From positions 87,506 through 151,505 of the forward strand of contig NZ_CAKZGO010000041.1 of NCBI RefSeq assembly GCF_936916975.1: a stretch of 64,000 nt of DNA, read 5' to 3'. Below are positions 7,105 through 16,994 of the stretch, piece after piece. This DNA comes from an uncultured Dongia sp. Its GTDB lineage: Bacteria; Pseudomonadota; Alphaproteobacteria; Dongiales; Dongiaceae. The notes below the pieces were generated by a model, which saw only the letters and a program-made list of their open reading frames with translations, searched no databases and was not told the DNA's origin. The position numbers and the translations under genes are program-made. Each line of letters starts with the position of its first letter. Within the stretch, counting starts at the first letter, position 1.

Positions 7105-9754
7105 CGATCACCCTTCCAATTTCGGCGCGACAGGATCCGCAATTTGTGCCCGCCTTCAGGCAGTTTCCCACGTCGTCGACGGTTGTGGCACCGGCGGCGA
7201 CCACGCCGGCAATTTGGTTCACCCCGACCGAAAAGCAGGAGCAGATCGTGGCACCCGGATCCGGCATGTCGTCTCGGCCCCGGCCGGCCAACAGGCTGAG
7301 GCGATTGGCTGGATCTTGTGCTCTGGATAGCTGCGCCGTGGCCCAGCCGCGCGAGACGGCAACTGGATCGCGAGCCACGAACAAAGCGCCGTGCAGCGTT
7401 TCGCCGTCGAACGCTGCAAAGCGCCTGACGCCCTGCTTGCTATCCTGATACGAAAGAAGCTCGATGGCACCACTCTGGGCAGCAAACAGCTGCATGGCAA
7501 AGCGCCCCCAATCATCGGGCGCGGATGCGCCTGCAAGTTCGATCCGCCATCCAGCCTCGGCCTTGGCCCTGGCCCAATAGAGGGCGCCATCTGGCTCAGG
7601 TCGTGCCATCGACACCGCAAAACCATACCATGCGACCGTCACCGGCCGGATCGCGACCGGCGTGTATTTCAACTCAGGCTGACCGGAGATGGGGTCGGTC
7701 GCGGCGCCGACGAGCGCGTTAACGCGTGCGCTGCTTGCCATCTGGTCAGTCCAATGCATCGGCACGAAGATCGATCCCGGCTGTTGTCGATCCGTCACGA
7801 GCGCTCGCACCATTACCGCACCGGACGCGCTTTCAATGCGGATCAGAGTGGCCGGTTCGACATTCAGATGGGCGGCGTCGGCGGGGTGGATTTCTGCAAA
7901 GGGTTCGGCCAGATGGCTCATCAGGCGTGCAGATTTCGCTGTTCGCGTCATGGTGTGCCATTGGTCGCGGATGCGGCCGGTGTTGAGAATAAGCGGGTAT
8001 GCCGCAGTCGGCAGGAGGCTGGGCGGCCGAATGGGCGTTGGTATGAAGCGCGCGCGGCGATCTGAGGTGTAGAAACCACCGGCCGCGAAGAAGCGGCGCG
8101 AATCAGGCACTTTGCGCTCCGCCGGCAGCGGCCATAGTTGCGGTGCAAATCCGGCATAGCCGGCCGCTGAGACATCGGCAAGCGCACCGAGATCCAGGTC
8201 GCGCTGCCCGGTATTGCCTGCCGCCGTCAGCGCTGCGTATTCCCGGAAGATCGCGGCGGGTCCATCGTAGTCGAAACCCGAATAGCCCATATGTTCAGCC
8301 ACTTTTGCGATGATCCACCAATCGGGCTTTGCTTCGCCAGGCAAGGGTAGAAACGCCCGCTGCCGGGAAATGCACCGCTCGGAATTGGTGACGGTCCCAT
8401 CCTTCTCACCCCAGGCAGCTGCCGGCAGAAGCACCTCGGCATAGGGGGTCGTGTCCGTTTCCCGTGTCACATCGGAGATCACCACGAAAGGGCAGGCCCT
8501 CAAGGCCTCCTTGGCGCCATCTCCCTCCGGCAGGCTGTCGACCGGATTGGTGCCCATGATCCACAGTGCCTTGATACGTCCGGATCGAACCGCCTTGAAA
8601 AGGTCGACGGCTTTCAAGCCGGGTTTCGTTGCGATACTCGGGCTTTGCCAAAACCGCTGGACGATCTGGCGGTGATCCGAACTGTCGATTTCCATGTGGG
8701 CGGCGAGCATGTTGGCAAGCCCACCGACCTCGCGCCCGCCCATAGCATTCGGCTGGCCTGTGACCGAAAACGGCCCCGTGCCTGGCCGACCGATTCGACC
8801 GGTCAGCAGATGGCAGTTGATGATGCTGTTCACCTTGTCGGTGCCGGAGGTGGATTGATTTACTCCCTGGGAATAGACAGTGACAACGTGGTCACTTGTC
8901 GCGAACAGTGCATAGAACCGGCGGAGATCGCCGATCGCCAGTCGCGTTTCACGTGCGATTCTCTCGATGTCCGTGGCCTGCGCGACGGCGAGTGCAGCAC
9001 TCAAACCAACCGTATAGCTCTGGACGTAATGCTCATTCGTCTTGCCTGTCGAAGCGAGATGGCTGAGCAACCCATTAAACAGCGCAACATCAGAACCGGG
9101 CGCCACCGCCAGATGCAGATCGGCAGATTCGGCAGTAGCTGTCTTGCGGGGATCGACGACGACGATTCTGGTGCCCCGCTCTTTTCGCGCGGCGAGCAAG
9201 CGTTGAAACAGCACCGGGTGACACCAGGCCATATTAGATCCGACGAGAACCACCAGATCGGCGCATTCAAGATCTTCGTAATTGCCAGGGACCGTATCCG
9301 AACCAAAGGCCCGCCGATGCCCGGCCACAGACGACGCCATGCAAAGCCGGCTGTTGGTGTCGATATTGGCGGTTCCGATATAGCCTTTCATCAGCTTATT
9401 GGCGACGTAGTAATCTTCCGTCAGGAATTGACCGGAAACATAGAAGGCGACTGAGTCCGGACCGTGCGTCGCAATCGTTTCCTTGAAGCGCGTGGCCACC
9501 AGATTGATGGCATCTTTCCAGCTCGCCCGCTGTCCGCCGATTTCGGGATGAAGGAGGCGGTCGTCAAGGGCCAAAGTGTCGGCCAGTGCCGAACCCTTTG
9601 AGCAGAGACGCCCGAAATTTGCTGGATGGTCCGGATCGCCTTTAACGGAGACGGAGCCGTCTGATCGGTGGGTTGCAAGGAGTCCACAACCGACGCCGCA
9701 ATAGGGACAAGTCGTCCGAATTGCTGTCTCAGGGCAAGCAGTCATGTGGTTCAC
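7076..9754 (-). CDS. nasA: assimilatory nitrate reductase catalytic subunit
   Basis: Cytoplasmic molybdopterin oxidoreductase reducing nitrate to nitrite. The N-terminal [4Fe-4S] ligands are Cys16, Cys19, Cys23 and Cys51. The molybdopterin domains follow (YVSGQFLTEDYYVANKLMKG, VYSQGVNQSTSGTDKVNSIINCHLLTGRIGRPGTGPFSVTGQPNAMGGREVG). A molybdopterin dinucleotide-binding domain lies near residues 580-700. The last 60 residues form a BFD-like [2Fe-2S] domain (ICSCFSVGVNQIAG and NCLKAGTNCGSC), as in Klebsiella-type NasA. No separate NasB/NasC electron-transfer gene is present in the window. The start overlaps the nirD stop by 4 bases, giving tight coupling. Length 892 residues is normal for forms with the BFD tail. 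Confidence 0.95.
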   Translation of the reverse strand: MNHMTACPETAIRTTCPYCGVGCGLLATHRSDGSVSVKGDPDHPANFGRLCSKGSALADTLALDDRLLHPEIGGQRASWKDAINLVATRFKETIATHGPDSVAFYVSGQFLTEDYYVANKLMKGYIGTANIDTNSRLCMASSVAGHRRAFGSDTVPGNYEDLECADLVVLVGSNMAWCHPVLFQRLLAARKERGTRIVVVDPRKTATAESADLHLAVAPGSDVALFNGLLSHLASTGKTNEHYVQSYTVGLSAALAVAQATDIERIARETRLAIGDLRRFYALFATSDHVVTVYSQGVNQSTSGTDKVNSIINCHLLTGRIGRPGTGPFSVTGQPNAMGGREVGGLANMLAAHMEIDSSDHRQIVQRFWQSPSIATKPGLKAVDLFKAVRSGRIKALWIMGTNPVDSLPEGDGAKEALRACPFVVISDVTRETDTTPYAEVLLPAAAWGEKDGTVTNSERCISRQRAFLPLPGEAKPDWWIIAKVAEHMGYSGFDYDGPAAIFREYAALTAAGNTGQRDLDLGALADVSAAGYAGFAPQLWPLPAERKVPDSRRFFAAGGFYTSDRRARFIPTPIRPPSLLPTAAYPLILNTGRIRDQWHTMTRTAKSARLMSHLAEPFAEIHPADAAHLNVEPATLIRIESASGAVMVRALVTDRQQPGSIFVPMHWTDQMASSARVNALVGAATDPISGQPELKYTPVAIRPVTVAWYGFAVSMARPEPDGALYWARAKAEAGWRIELAGASAPDDWGRFAMQLFAAQSGAIELLSYQDSKQGVRRFAAFDGETLHGALFVARDPVAVSRGWATAQLSRAQDPANRLSLLAGRGRDDMPDPGATICSCFSVGVNQIAGVVAAGATTVDDVGNCLKAGTNCGSCRAEIGRVIDAHRFKEAV

Positions 9755-10110
9755 GCCGCATTCGCCGAACAGGCCGCTCCATCGAGGAGCACGCGGCCCG
9801 CTTCGATCTTAACACGAAAGCGATGAACGCAGCCGCTATCGTGGCCCTGCGCCTCGCCGTTCTCAAGGGAGATCACCCAATTGTGCAATGGACACGTAAT
9901 GGCATGACCGTGGACGATACCCTGTGATAGTGGCCCGCCCTTATGTGGGCAGCGATCCCACAGCGCGAATATCTGATCATCCATTGTGCGGAAAATCGCG
10001 ATATCACCGCCCGGCGTCTTGACGGTACGGGCACCCTGCCGGGGAATGTCGTCAAGCTGCCCGATATCGATCCATTCGGCTCGCAGTGCGGTCGCCGGTT
10101 GTGCGTTCAT
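9751..10110 (-). CDS. nirD: NADH-dependent nitrite reductase small subunit
   Basis: Rieske-type small subunit of assimilatory nitrite reductase, 119 residues. The [2Fe-2S] ligand pairs are present as Cys54-Pro-His56 and Cys73-Pro-Leu-His76. Some NirD proteins lack these ligands, so a full set suggests a functional cluster. It overlaps nirB and nasA by 4 bases on each side, so the three are translated as a coupled unit. It works with NirB to reduce nitrite to ammonium. Confidence 0.94.
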   Translation of the reverse strand: MNAQPATALRAEWIDIGQLDDIPRQGARTVKTPGGDIAIFRTMDDQIFALWDRCPHKGGPLSQGIVHGHAITCPLHNWVISLENGEAQGHDSGCVHRFRVKIEAGRVLLDGAACSANAA

Positions 10111-12557
10111 TGCGCGGCCTTCCCGAAGACGAAGTCAGCCATGGGGTGAAACTCGTGAGCCTCATTTCCGGCGACGCGTTCTGCCCAAGGATCACTTTGC
10201 GCGAAGGACTGACTGTGGACGAAGCGATCGAACAACATTCTCCGCTTTTCGGCATCCTCCACGATCTGGTCTTTGATCGTCTGGATGCCGGTTCGCTTCG
10301 CCCATTTGTAGATGCGCTCAAGATAGCGGCCTTGTTCGCGATAGAGCTGAACGAGTGCGACGATCATCTCCAATGCGTCGTCCTCGGTATCCACATGGCA
10401 GAGGATTTCGGTGCCTCTAATATCGAGACCGGCTGCACCGGCAAAGTGAATGTCGTAGCCCGAATCGACGCAGATCACGCCGACGTCCTTGCAGGTTGCC
10501 TCGGCGCAATTGCGCGGGCAGCCGGAGACGGCCATCTTGACCTTTGCGGGCGTCCATGATCCCCACATGAACTTCTCGATACGGATGCCGAGGCCGGTAG
10601 AATCCTGAGTGCCGAACCGGCACCAATCCGTGCCAACGCAGGTCTTGACGGTGCGGAGCGCCTTGCCATAGGCGTGACCCGATACCAGGCCGGCTGCGTT
10701 GAGATCTGCCCAGACCGCCGGCAGATCTTCCTTCCGGATGCCAAGCAGATCGATCCGCTGGCCGCCGGTTACTTTGACCGCCGGAACCGAGAACTTGTCG
10801 ACCGTGTCGGCAATCGCGCGAAGTTCACGCGCATTCGTCATGCCGCCCCACATGCGTGGCACCACGGAGTAGGTGCCGTCTCTCTGGATATTGGCGTGGA
10901 CGCGTTCGTTGATGAAGCGCGACTGGCTGTCATCTTGGTACTGGCCGGGCCATGCCGCCAGCAGATAAAAGTTCAACGCTGGGCGGCATTTAGCGCAACC
11001 CGATGAAGTCTTCCATTCCAGTTCCTGCATGATCGCTGGGATCGTTTTGATATGTTTGACGGCAATGAGTCTGCGTACATCATCATGGCCAAGGTCGGTG
11101 CAGCCACAGATAGGTTGCACGGCCGCCGGTTTATAGGCATCGCCCAGGCTGAGTGTAAGAATCTGCTCGACGAGGCCGGAGCACGAACCGCAGGAAGCCG
11201 ATGCTTTGGTGTGGGACCTGACATCACCCAGGCTAGCGAGATTCTGGGTCGCAATGGCCAATAGAATGGTCCCTTTGCACACGCCGTTGCAGCCGCAGAT
11301 TTCCGAATCATCCGGCAAGGCTGCAACGGCCGCCATAGGGTCCAGCGGGGACCCTCCGGCATATTGTTGACCGAAGATGAGTGTGTCGCGCATACCGGAA
11401 ATATCCGTCCCCCTTTTTAGGAGATCGAGAAACCAGGTACCGTCACGCGTGTCGCCGTAGAGCACTGTGCCAATGATCTGGTCGTTTTTAATGATGAGTC
11501 GCTTATAGATGCCACCTGCGGCATCGCGCAGCAGAATCTCCTCGCGATCGTCGCCTTCGCTGAAATCGCCGCTGGAAAAGAGGTCAATGCCGGTAACCTT
11601 GAGCTTCGTTGCGGTCACCGATCCGGCATAATCCGCTTGTCGGTTGCCCGATAGTCGTGCTGCGACCACCCTGGCCATCTCGTAGAGCGGTGCGACTAGG
11701 CCATAGCAGATACCGCGGTGCTCCACACATTCGCCGATGGAGAGAATGTCCGGATCACTCGTGGCCATTCCATCGTCCACCACGATGCCCCGATTGACGG
11801 TGAGGCCGGCCTCCCGCGCGAGCGTGACATTGGGGCGAATGCCGACTGCCATCACCGCGATGTTGGCCGGCAACAGGCTACCGTCCTTCAATTCAACTGC
11901 TTCAACGTGTGTCGTCCCCAGAATCGCTTTGGTATCCGCCTGGGTCAGCACTTTGATGCCACGGCTTTCGAACTCCCGTTGCAGGAGGAACCCAGCGGCA
12001 GTATCAAGCTGCCGCTCCATGAGGGTCGGCATCAGATGAAGAACCGTCACGGCCATGCCACGTGCCCGGAGGCCGGCCGCCGCCTCGAGGCCGAGCAGAC
12101 CCCCACCAATGACGACGGCGCTGCCGCCCTTGGCGGCCGAGGTAAACATGGCTTCGACATCGTCGAGGTCGCGATAGGTGAGCACGCCCGGCAGATCATG
12201 CCCAGGGACAGGGATCACGATGGGCGAGGAGCCGGTGGCAATCAGCAGCTTGTCGTAAGCGGCTATGATTCCCTCTGCCGATGTCACCGTCTTGAAGGCT
12301 TTGTCGATTGCAACGATCTTTTGCCCCTTATGGAGCTTGATTCCCCGGTCTGCATACCAATTGTCATCATGGATGATGATGTCGTCATAGGTCTTCTCGC
12401 CAGAAAGAACCGGTGACAGCATGATCCGGTCGTAATTGACGCGGGGCTCTGCGTTGAAGACCGTGACCTGATAGGTTTCCGGCGCTGTAGCAAGGAGATG
12501 TTCTAGCGCTCGCCCTGCGACCATGCCATTCCCCACAACGACGAGTCTGCTTTTCAT
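10107..12557 (-). CDS. nirB: NADH-dependent nitrite reductase large subunit
   Basis: Six-electron reduction of nitrite to ammonium using NADH, FAD, a [4Fe-4S] cluster and siroheme. The N-terminus is a pyridine nucleotide-disulfide oxidoreductase (VVVGNGMVAGRALE, later VVIGGGLLGLEAAAGL). Two BFD-like [2Fe-2S] regions follow (CGCNGVCKGTI with CGSCSGL; CGCTDLGHDDVRRLI with SGCAKCRPAL). The siroheme/[4Fe-4S] module has TCVGTDWCRFGTQDS and SGCPRNCAEATCKDVG. I place the start at the ATG encoding MKSRLVVVGNG, with GAGGAGC upstream, giving 816 residues; the frame extends 14 codons further but would run into the nrtCD stop. It lies 10 bases downstream of nrtCD. Confidence 0.95.
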   Translation of the reverse strand: MKSRLVVVGNGMVAGRALEHLLATAPETYQVTVFNAEPRVNYDRIMLSPVLSGEKTYDDIIIHDDNWYADRGIKLHKGQKIVAIDKAFKTVTSAEGIIAAYDKLLIATGSSPIVIPVPGHDLPGVLTYRDLDDVEAMFTSAAKGGSAVVIGGGLLGLEAAAGLRARGMAVTVLHLMPTLMERQLDTAAGFLLQREFESRGIKVLTQADTKAILGTTHVEAVELKDGSLLPANIAVMAVGIRPNVTLAREAGLTVNRGIVVDDGMATSDPDILSIGECVEHRGICYGLVAPLYEMARVVAARLSGNRQADYAGSVTATKLKVTGIDLFSSGDFSEGDDREEILLRDAAGGIYKRLIIKNDQIIGTVLYGDTRDGTWFLDLLKRGTDISGMRDTLIFGQQYAGGSPLDPMAAVAALPDDSEICGCNGVCKGTILLAIATQNLASLGDVRSHTKASASCGSCSGLVEQILTLSLGDAYKPAAVQPICGCTDLGHDDVRRLIAVKHIKTIPAIMQELEWKTSSGCAKCRPALNFYLLAAWPGQYQDDSQSRFINERVHANIQRDGTYSVVPRMWGGMTNARELRAIADTVDKFSVPAVKVTGGQRIDLLGIRKEDLPAVWADLNAAGLVSGHAYGKALRTVKTCVGTDWCRFGTQDSTGLGIRIEKFMWGSWTPAKVKMAVSGCPRNCAEATCKDVGVICVDSGYDIHFAGAAGLDIRGTEILCHVDTEDDALEMIVALVQLYREQGRYLERIYKWAKRTGIQTIKDQIVEDAEKRRMLFDRFVHSQSFAQSDPWAERVAGNEAHEFHPMADFVFGKAAQ

Positions 12558-12567
12558 TGGGTGCTCC

Positions 12568-14298
12568 TCAAGCGGCCGTCTTGGCGGATGATGATGCAAT
12601 CTTCTCGATTGCTGGCGTGGCAGAACTGATTGAAGGTTTGGCGCCGTGTTCGTATTCTTCCAGGAAGGTCAAAACCTCCTGGCGATAGGCATAGTAGTTG
12701 GGATGTTCCAGCAGCGCCTTGCGGGTTCGCGGGCGCGGCAGATCAACGTCAATGATCTTGCCAATCGTCGCTCGCGGGCCGTTCGTCATCATCACAATGC
12801 GATCAGCGAGCAGGATCGCCTCGTCGACGTCATGAGTGACGCAGAGAGTCGTCACTTGCGTTCGCTTCCAGACCTCCATCAGAACTTCCTGCAAGTCCCA
12901 GCGGGTGAGGCTGTCCAACATCCCGAATGGCTCGTCGAGTAGCAACAGTTTCGGTGAAAGTGCGAAAGCGCGCGCGATACCGACTCGCTGTTTCATACCA
13001 TTGGAGAGGTCAGACGCCAGCTTGTGCATGGATTGCTCTAGACCCACGCGGCCGAGGTAGTATTCCACGATCTCACGCCGTTCAGCCGGTATGGCCCTCG
13101 GATAAACCTTGTCCACGCCAAGCGCCACATTCTCGCGTGCTGTCAGCCAGGGCATCAGCGAGGGGGCCTGAAAGACGACCGCCCGTTCGGGGCCTGGCCC
13201 CGCGATCTCTCTGCCGTTGAGAACGATGCCGCCGCCGGTGATCGGGCTGAGGCCTGCTGCCATAGAGAGAACTGTGGATTTGCCGCAGCCAGAATGGCCG
13301 ATCAGAGACACAAATTCGCCCTTGCGCATCTTGAGCGTGAAGTTCTCAACTACCGTCAACAGCCCTTGCCGTGTGGGATAGGTTTTCTTCAAGTCTGAAA
13401 ACTCAAGGTAGCGGTTCTCGATGGGCGACGCTGCCGCGCGCGCGTAGGCGGACGGTAGGGCTTCGCGCTGGGTGATGGGCACCACGTTCGGCAGCTGCCG
13501 GGTGTTTTCGATCTCGTTCTTTGCATCTCCGCCGACCCTCATGAGATAGTCCGTTATCGTCGCGCGGAGTTCTTTGAATGTGGGATCGCCGTTCAACGCC
13601 AGGCGATCACGCGGACGGGCAATGTCTACCTTGAATGATGGCCCTAGCGTGGCCCGTGGTCCTGGATTGAGCGGAATGATGCGGTCGGCGAGCAGAATGG
13701 CCTCGTCGACATCATTGGTGATGAGAATGACAGTCCTGCGATCTGCCTCCCAGATCGAGACGATCTCGTCCTGCAACTTGGCGCGGGTGAGTGCGTCGAG
13801 TGCCGAAAGCGGTTCGTCGAGCAGCAGCATCTCCGGGCTCACGGCGAGGGCGCGGGCGACAGCCACCCGCTGCCGCATGCCGCCCGAGAGCTCGCTTGGC
13901 TTCCGGTCAAGAGCGTGAGACAAGCCGACCAATTTGATGAAGCGCCGTGTTCGAGTGTCCCGGTCGATCCGGCTTTCGGCCCTGAAGACGGTATCGACGG
14001 CGAGCGCGACATTTCCATAGACAGTGAGCCAGGGCATCAGGGAGTAGTTCTGAAAGACGAGGCCACGGGCCGGGCTCGGCCCCGCCACTGGCTGTCCCTT
14101 GAACAGCACCTGACCTTCATCGGCCTTGGTCAGACCGGCGAGCATCGACATCAGCGTGGTCTTGCCGGAACCGGAAAATCCGACAATTGCCACAAACTCG
14201 CCTTCTTCGACGGTGAGATCGATATCAGACAGCACCTCGGCACGCTGATCGCCTTCACCATTGAACTTTCGGACGTCTTTCATTTCCAGGATCGCCAT
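12568..14298 (-). CDS. nitrate ABC transporter, tandem ATP-binding protein (NrtC-NrtD fusion)
   Basis: Drives nitrate uptake with the NrtB-like permease. Two complete ABC domains are fused in 576 residues, separated by a linker of about 60 residues. Domain 1 has Walker A 40-48 (GFSGSGKTT), signature 137-141 (LSGGM) and Walker B at 158-163. Its H-loop reads ITND, with Asn195 where His is expected. Domain 2 has Walker A GHSGCGKST (about 334-342), signature LSNGM (431-435), Walker B LLLLDEP and an intact H-loop VTHD (His489). The start (MAILEMKDV) follows GAGGA; an open frame continues 67 codons upstream but overlaps nrtB. In cyanobacterial Nrt systems the ATPases are two proteins and NrtC carries a sensor domain, which is absent here. 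Confidence 0.9.
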   Translation of the reverse strand: MAILEMKDVRKFNGEGDQRAEVLSDIDLTVEEGEFVAIVGFSGSGKTTLMSMLAGLTKADEGQVLFKGQPVAGPSPARGLVFQNYSLMPWLTVYGNVALAVDTVFRAESRIDRDTRTRRFIKLVGLSHALDRKPSELSGGMRQRVAVARALAVSPEMLLLDEPLSALDALTRAKLQDEIVSIWEADRRTVILITNDVDEAILLADRIIPLNPGPRATLGPSFKVDIARPRDRLALNGDPTFKELRATITDYLMRVGGDAKNEIENTRQLPNVVPITQREALPSAYARAAASPIENRYLEFSDLKKTYPTRQGLLTVVENFTLKMRKGEFVSLIGHSGCGKSTVLSMAAGLSPITGGGIVLNGREIAGPGPERAVVFQAPSLMPWLTARENVALGVDKVYPRAIPAERREIVEYYLGRVGLEQSMHKLASDLSNGMKQRVGIARAFALSPKLLLLDEPFGMLDSLTRWDLQEVLMEVWKRTQVTTLCVTHDVDEAILLADRIVMMTNGPRATIGKIIDVDLPRPRTRKALLEHPNYYAYRQEVLTFLEEYEHGAKPSISSATPAIEKIASSSAKTAA

Positions 14299-14311
14299 CG
14301 CCGCGTGTCCT

Positions 14312-15400
14312 CTATCGTCCGGTTGAGTACGTGAAGGCACGCTGAAGCGCGTGCATGATGCGATCGAGCACAAAACCGATGATACCGATCGTGAGGACGG
14401 CGACGATGATGCGGGCGAGAGAATCTGAGGAACCGTTTTGGAACTCGTCCCAGACGAACTTTCCAAGGCCCGGATTTTGAGCCAGCATCTCGGCAGCAAT
14501 CAGCACCATCCAGCCGACGCCGAGCGACAGGCGCAACCCGGTAAAGATCAGCGGCATCGCGGATGGCAGGACAAGCTTGCGGATGGTGGTGAGGGTGGAG
14601 AGCTGCAACACCTTGCCGACGTTCACCAGGTCCCGATCGATCGAGGATACGCCCATAGTGGTGTTGATGAGCGTCGGCCACAGCGAACAGAGTGTCACCG
14701 TGATGGCTGAGATGACCAGCGACTTCGGTAGCCACTCGACTGGGTCCAGGTAGAGCGCAGAAACGATCATGGTGACGATCGGCAGCCAGGCCAACGGCGA
14801 TACCGGCTTGAAAATCTGAATGAGCGGATTGACGGCGCCGTTGACGGTACGCGACAGGCCGGCGGCTATGCCCATCGGCACGGCGATCAGTGTTGCGAAG
14901 GCAAAGCCAAGCATGACCGTGCCGACGCTCGTTGCAATCTGGTCGATATAGGTGGGGCGGCCCGTATAGCGGCGCCACTTGACCTTGTCGGGGGTCCCAT
15001 CGGCTATGTATTGCGCGTTGTGCGCCTCTTGCTGGTCGTAGAAAGCGGCCTTCTTGGCACGTTCGGCCTCATGATCGTTCCAGAGATTGACTGCTTGCAC
15101 CCAGGCTTCCGTGGGGCCAGGAATTGCACCGAGTGAGGTTTGGACCTGGGGTGCCAAATACGCCCAAGAAGCCACGAAGAAAAAGATGCCGACCAATGGC
15201 AGTAGCAAAACCGACCATAATTCCTTGAGCTGCGCTCTCGGGTTCTCGCCGATGGAAAGCCGCAACATCGGCACGGCCCAGCTAAGCCCGATGGCATTGA
15301 GGTAGATGGATGCGCGGTCAATGCGGGCGCGGCGCGTTTCATAGCGGGCCATGCTGCTCGGATCGTCAACGAGGTTGGCGAAATCGGATTGAAGAGTCAT
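14312..15400 (-). CDS. nrtB: nitrate ABC transporter permease
   Basis: Inner-membrane permease of the nitrate importer, 362 residues from the ATG encoding MTLQSDFANL; the longer frame upstream adds 35 unconserved residues. One membrane segment near residues 75-95 (VLLLPLVGIFFFVASWAYL) precedes a soluble loop. The typical NrtB/SsuC core follows, with the EAA-type motif around LPSAMPLIFTGLRLSLGVGWMVLIAAEML. Placed between nrtA and nrtCD with short gaps, it is part of the single nrt-nir-nas transcript. Confidence 0.9.
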   Translation of the reverse strand: MTLQSDFANLVDDPSSMARYETRRARIDRASIYLNAIGLSWAVPMLRLSIGENPRAQLKELWSVLLLPLVGIFFFVASWAYLAPQVQTSLGAIPGPTEAWVQAVNLWNDHEAERAKKAAFYDQQEAHNAQYIADGTPDKVKWRRYTGRPTYIDQIATSVGTVMLGFAFATLIAVPMGIAAGLSRTVNGAVNPLIQIFKPVSPLAWLPIVTMIVSALYLDPVEWLPKSLVISAITVTLCSLWPTLINTTMGVSSIDRDLVNVGKVLQLSTLTTIRKLVLPSAMPLIFTGLRLSLGVGWMVLIAAEMLAQNPGLGKFVWDEFQNGSSDSLARIIVAVLTIGIIGFVLDRIMHALQRAFTYSTGR

Positions 15401-15482
15401 GTCAATTCCATCGCTAGGTCTTCCCAATCTTCTGCAGAAGCGTCGGGTCGGCTGAAGGAGATGCCCCCCAGTCCTGGTGGCG

Positions 15483-16901
15483 TCAGTTGCTGACGAAATC
15501 AGCATCTGACGTCGTCTGCTGGGTTTTCAGACCGATCGTCAGTCCGTCGATATAAGAGTTGGGCTTCCGGCCGTCATAGGTGACGCCATCAATGAAGTCC
15601 GAAGTCGGGGCACGATAGCCGTCGGTGTCCCAGGGAATGTCCGTCTTGTCGATCCGACCCTCATCGACCAGCATCCTTGCGGCCTTCAGATAGATGTCGG
15701 GGCGGTAGACTTTCTTTGCGATCTCGTCATACCAAGCGTCGGACTTTGCTTCCGGTATCTGTCCCCAGCGGCGCATCTGGGTCAGGTACCAGACTGCGTC
15801 GGAGTAGTAAGGATAGGTTGCAAAGTAGCGATAGAACACATTGAAATCTGGAACCGAGCGCTTGTCGCCCTTTTCATATTCGAAGGTGCCGGTCATGGAA
15901 TTGGCAATGACGGCGTTGTCAGCGCCCACGTTTTCCGAGCGCGACAAGATCTCGACCGCCTGCATCCGATTGGCGTTGTCATTTTCGTCGAGCCATCTGG
16001 CAGCACGAATGAGCGCCTTGGTTATGGCGAGCGTCGTGTTCGGATTGTCGTCCGCGAACGCCGCAGTCAGGCCAAACACTTTCTCCGGGTTGTTCTTCCA
16101 GATCTCGTAGTCAGTCACGACAGGCACGCCGATGCCTTTGATGACGGCTTGCTGATTCCAAGGTTCGCCCACGGAATAGCCTGAAATTGTGCCCGCCTCG
16201 AGTGTCGCTGGCATCTGCGGCGGCGGCGTCACGGACAGCAACACGTCGGCTTTAATTTGTCCCGAACTGTCAGCTGGCGAATAGAAACCTGGATTGATGC
16301 CGGCGGCTGCGAGCCAGTAGCGAAGCTCGTAGTTATGGGTGGAGACCGGAAAAACCATACCCATGTTGAAGGATTTTCCATCTGCACTGAATTGTTCGAT
16401 GACAGGCTTCAGTGCGTCGGCTTTGATCGGGTGGATCGGTTTTCCATCGGAGCCATGGGGGATATTGGGCTTCATCATCTGCCAGACTTCGTTGGAGACG
16501 GTGATGCCGTTGCCGTTCAGATCCATCGAGAATGGCGTAACAATATGAGCCTTGGTGCCATAGCCGATCGTGGCTGCGAGCGGCTGACCTGCAAGCATAT
16601 GCGCACCATCGAGCTCTCCGCTGATCACCCGATCGAGCAGTACCTTCCAGTTCGCTTGCGCTTCCAGCGTGACATAAAGCCCTTCATCCTCGAAATAGCC
16701 GAGCTCTTTGGCCACTGCGAGCGGTGCCATGTCAGTGAGCTTGATGAAGCCGAATTTGAGCTGGTCTTTCTCGAGAATGAGCGTCTCCGCGTGTGCGGAG
16801 TTGGCGCCGATGAGGAAGCTCAGCACTGCAGTTGTGACGATTGCCCCCGTGAGACGGGCTGCAGCGAAGTCAACGATCTTCGACTCGTCTTTGTTTGCCA
16901 T
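15483..16901 (-). CDS. nrtA: nitrate ABC transporter periplasmic binding protein
   Basis: CmpA/NrtA family nitrate receptor, 472 residues. From the ATG encoding MANKDESK, preceded by GTGAGGAAA, there is a Sec signal peptide with a hydrophobic core (about 17-33) and a cleavage site near AHA-ET. A frame continues 52 codons upstream across the leader terminator and is not the real start. Family blocks include [41 protein letters not shown] and [13 protein letters not shown]. It is the first gene behind the sigma-54-type promoter and the ANTAR-like leader, so it heads the transport and reduction operon. Confidence 0.92.
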   Translation of the reverse strand: MANKDESKIVDFAAARLTGAIVTTAVLSFLIGANSAHAETLILEKDQLKFGFIKLTDMAPLAVAKELGYFEDEGLYVTLEAQANWKVLLDRVISGELDGAHMLAGQPLAATIGYGTKAHIVTPFSMDLNGNGITVSNEVWQMMKPNIPHGSDGKPIHPIKADALKPVIEQFSADGKSFNMGMVFPVSTHNYELRYWLAAAGINPGFYSPADSSGQIKADVLLSVTPPPQMPATLEAGTISGYSVGEPWNQQAVIKGIGVPVVTDYEIWKNNPEKVFGLTAAFADDNPNTTLAITKALIRAARWLDENDNANRMQAVEILSRSENVGADNAVIANSMTGTFEYEKGDKRSVPDFNVFYRYFATYPYYSDAVWYLTQMRRWGQIPEAKSDAWYDEIAKKVYRPDIYLKAARMLVDEGRIDKTDIPWDTDGYRAPTSDFIDGVTYDGRKPNSYIDGLTIGLKTQQTTSDADFVSN

Positions 16902-16930
16902 TTTCCTCACCCATGTCGTTCTTCGTCGCC

Positions 16931-16994
16931 AAAAAAAACGCCGCAAGCAGGATCGTGCCCCAATCTTCTGGGGTTTCGATTCCTGCCGGCGGCG
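16931..16994 (-). terminator. intrinsic terminator in the nrtA leader (attenuator)
   Basis: Read on the minus strand, the arm at 16994-16977 pairs with the arm at 16955-16939 (CGCCGCCGGCAGGAATCG against CGATCCTGCTTGCGGCG, a few mismatches), directly followed by eight T at 16938-16931. The apical region holds a small hairpin, CCCCA-GAAGAT-TGGGG. It lies 30 bases before the nrtA start, after the promoter, so by default it would stop transcription before the operon. Its 5' arm overlaps the second hexaloop hairpin (16986-17001), making the two structures mutually exclusive. Confidence 0.8.
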
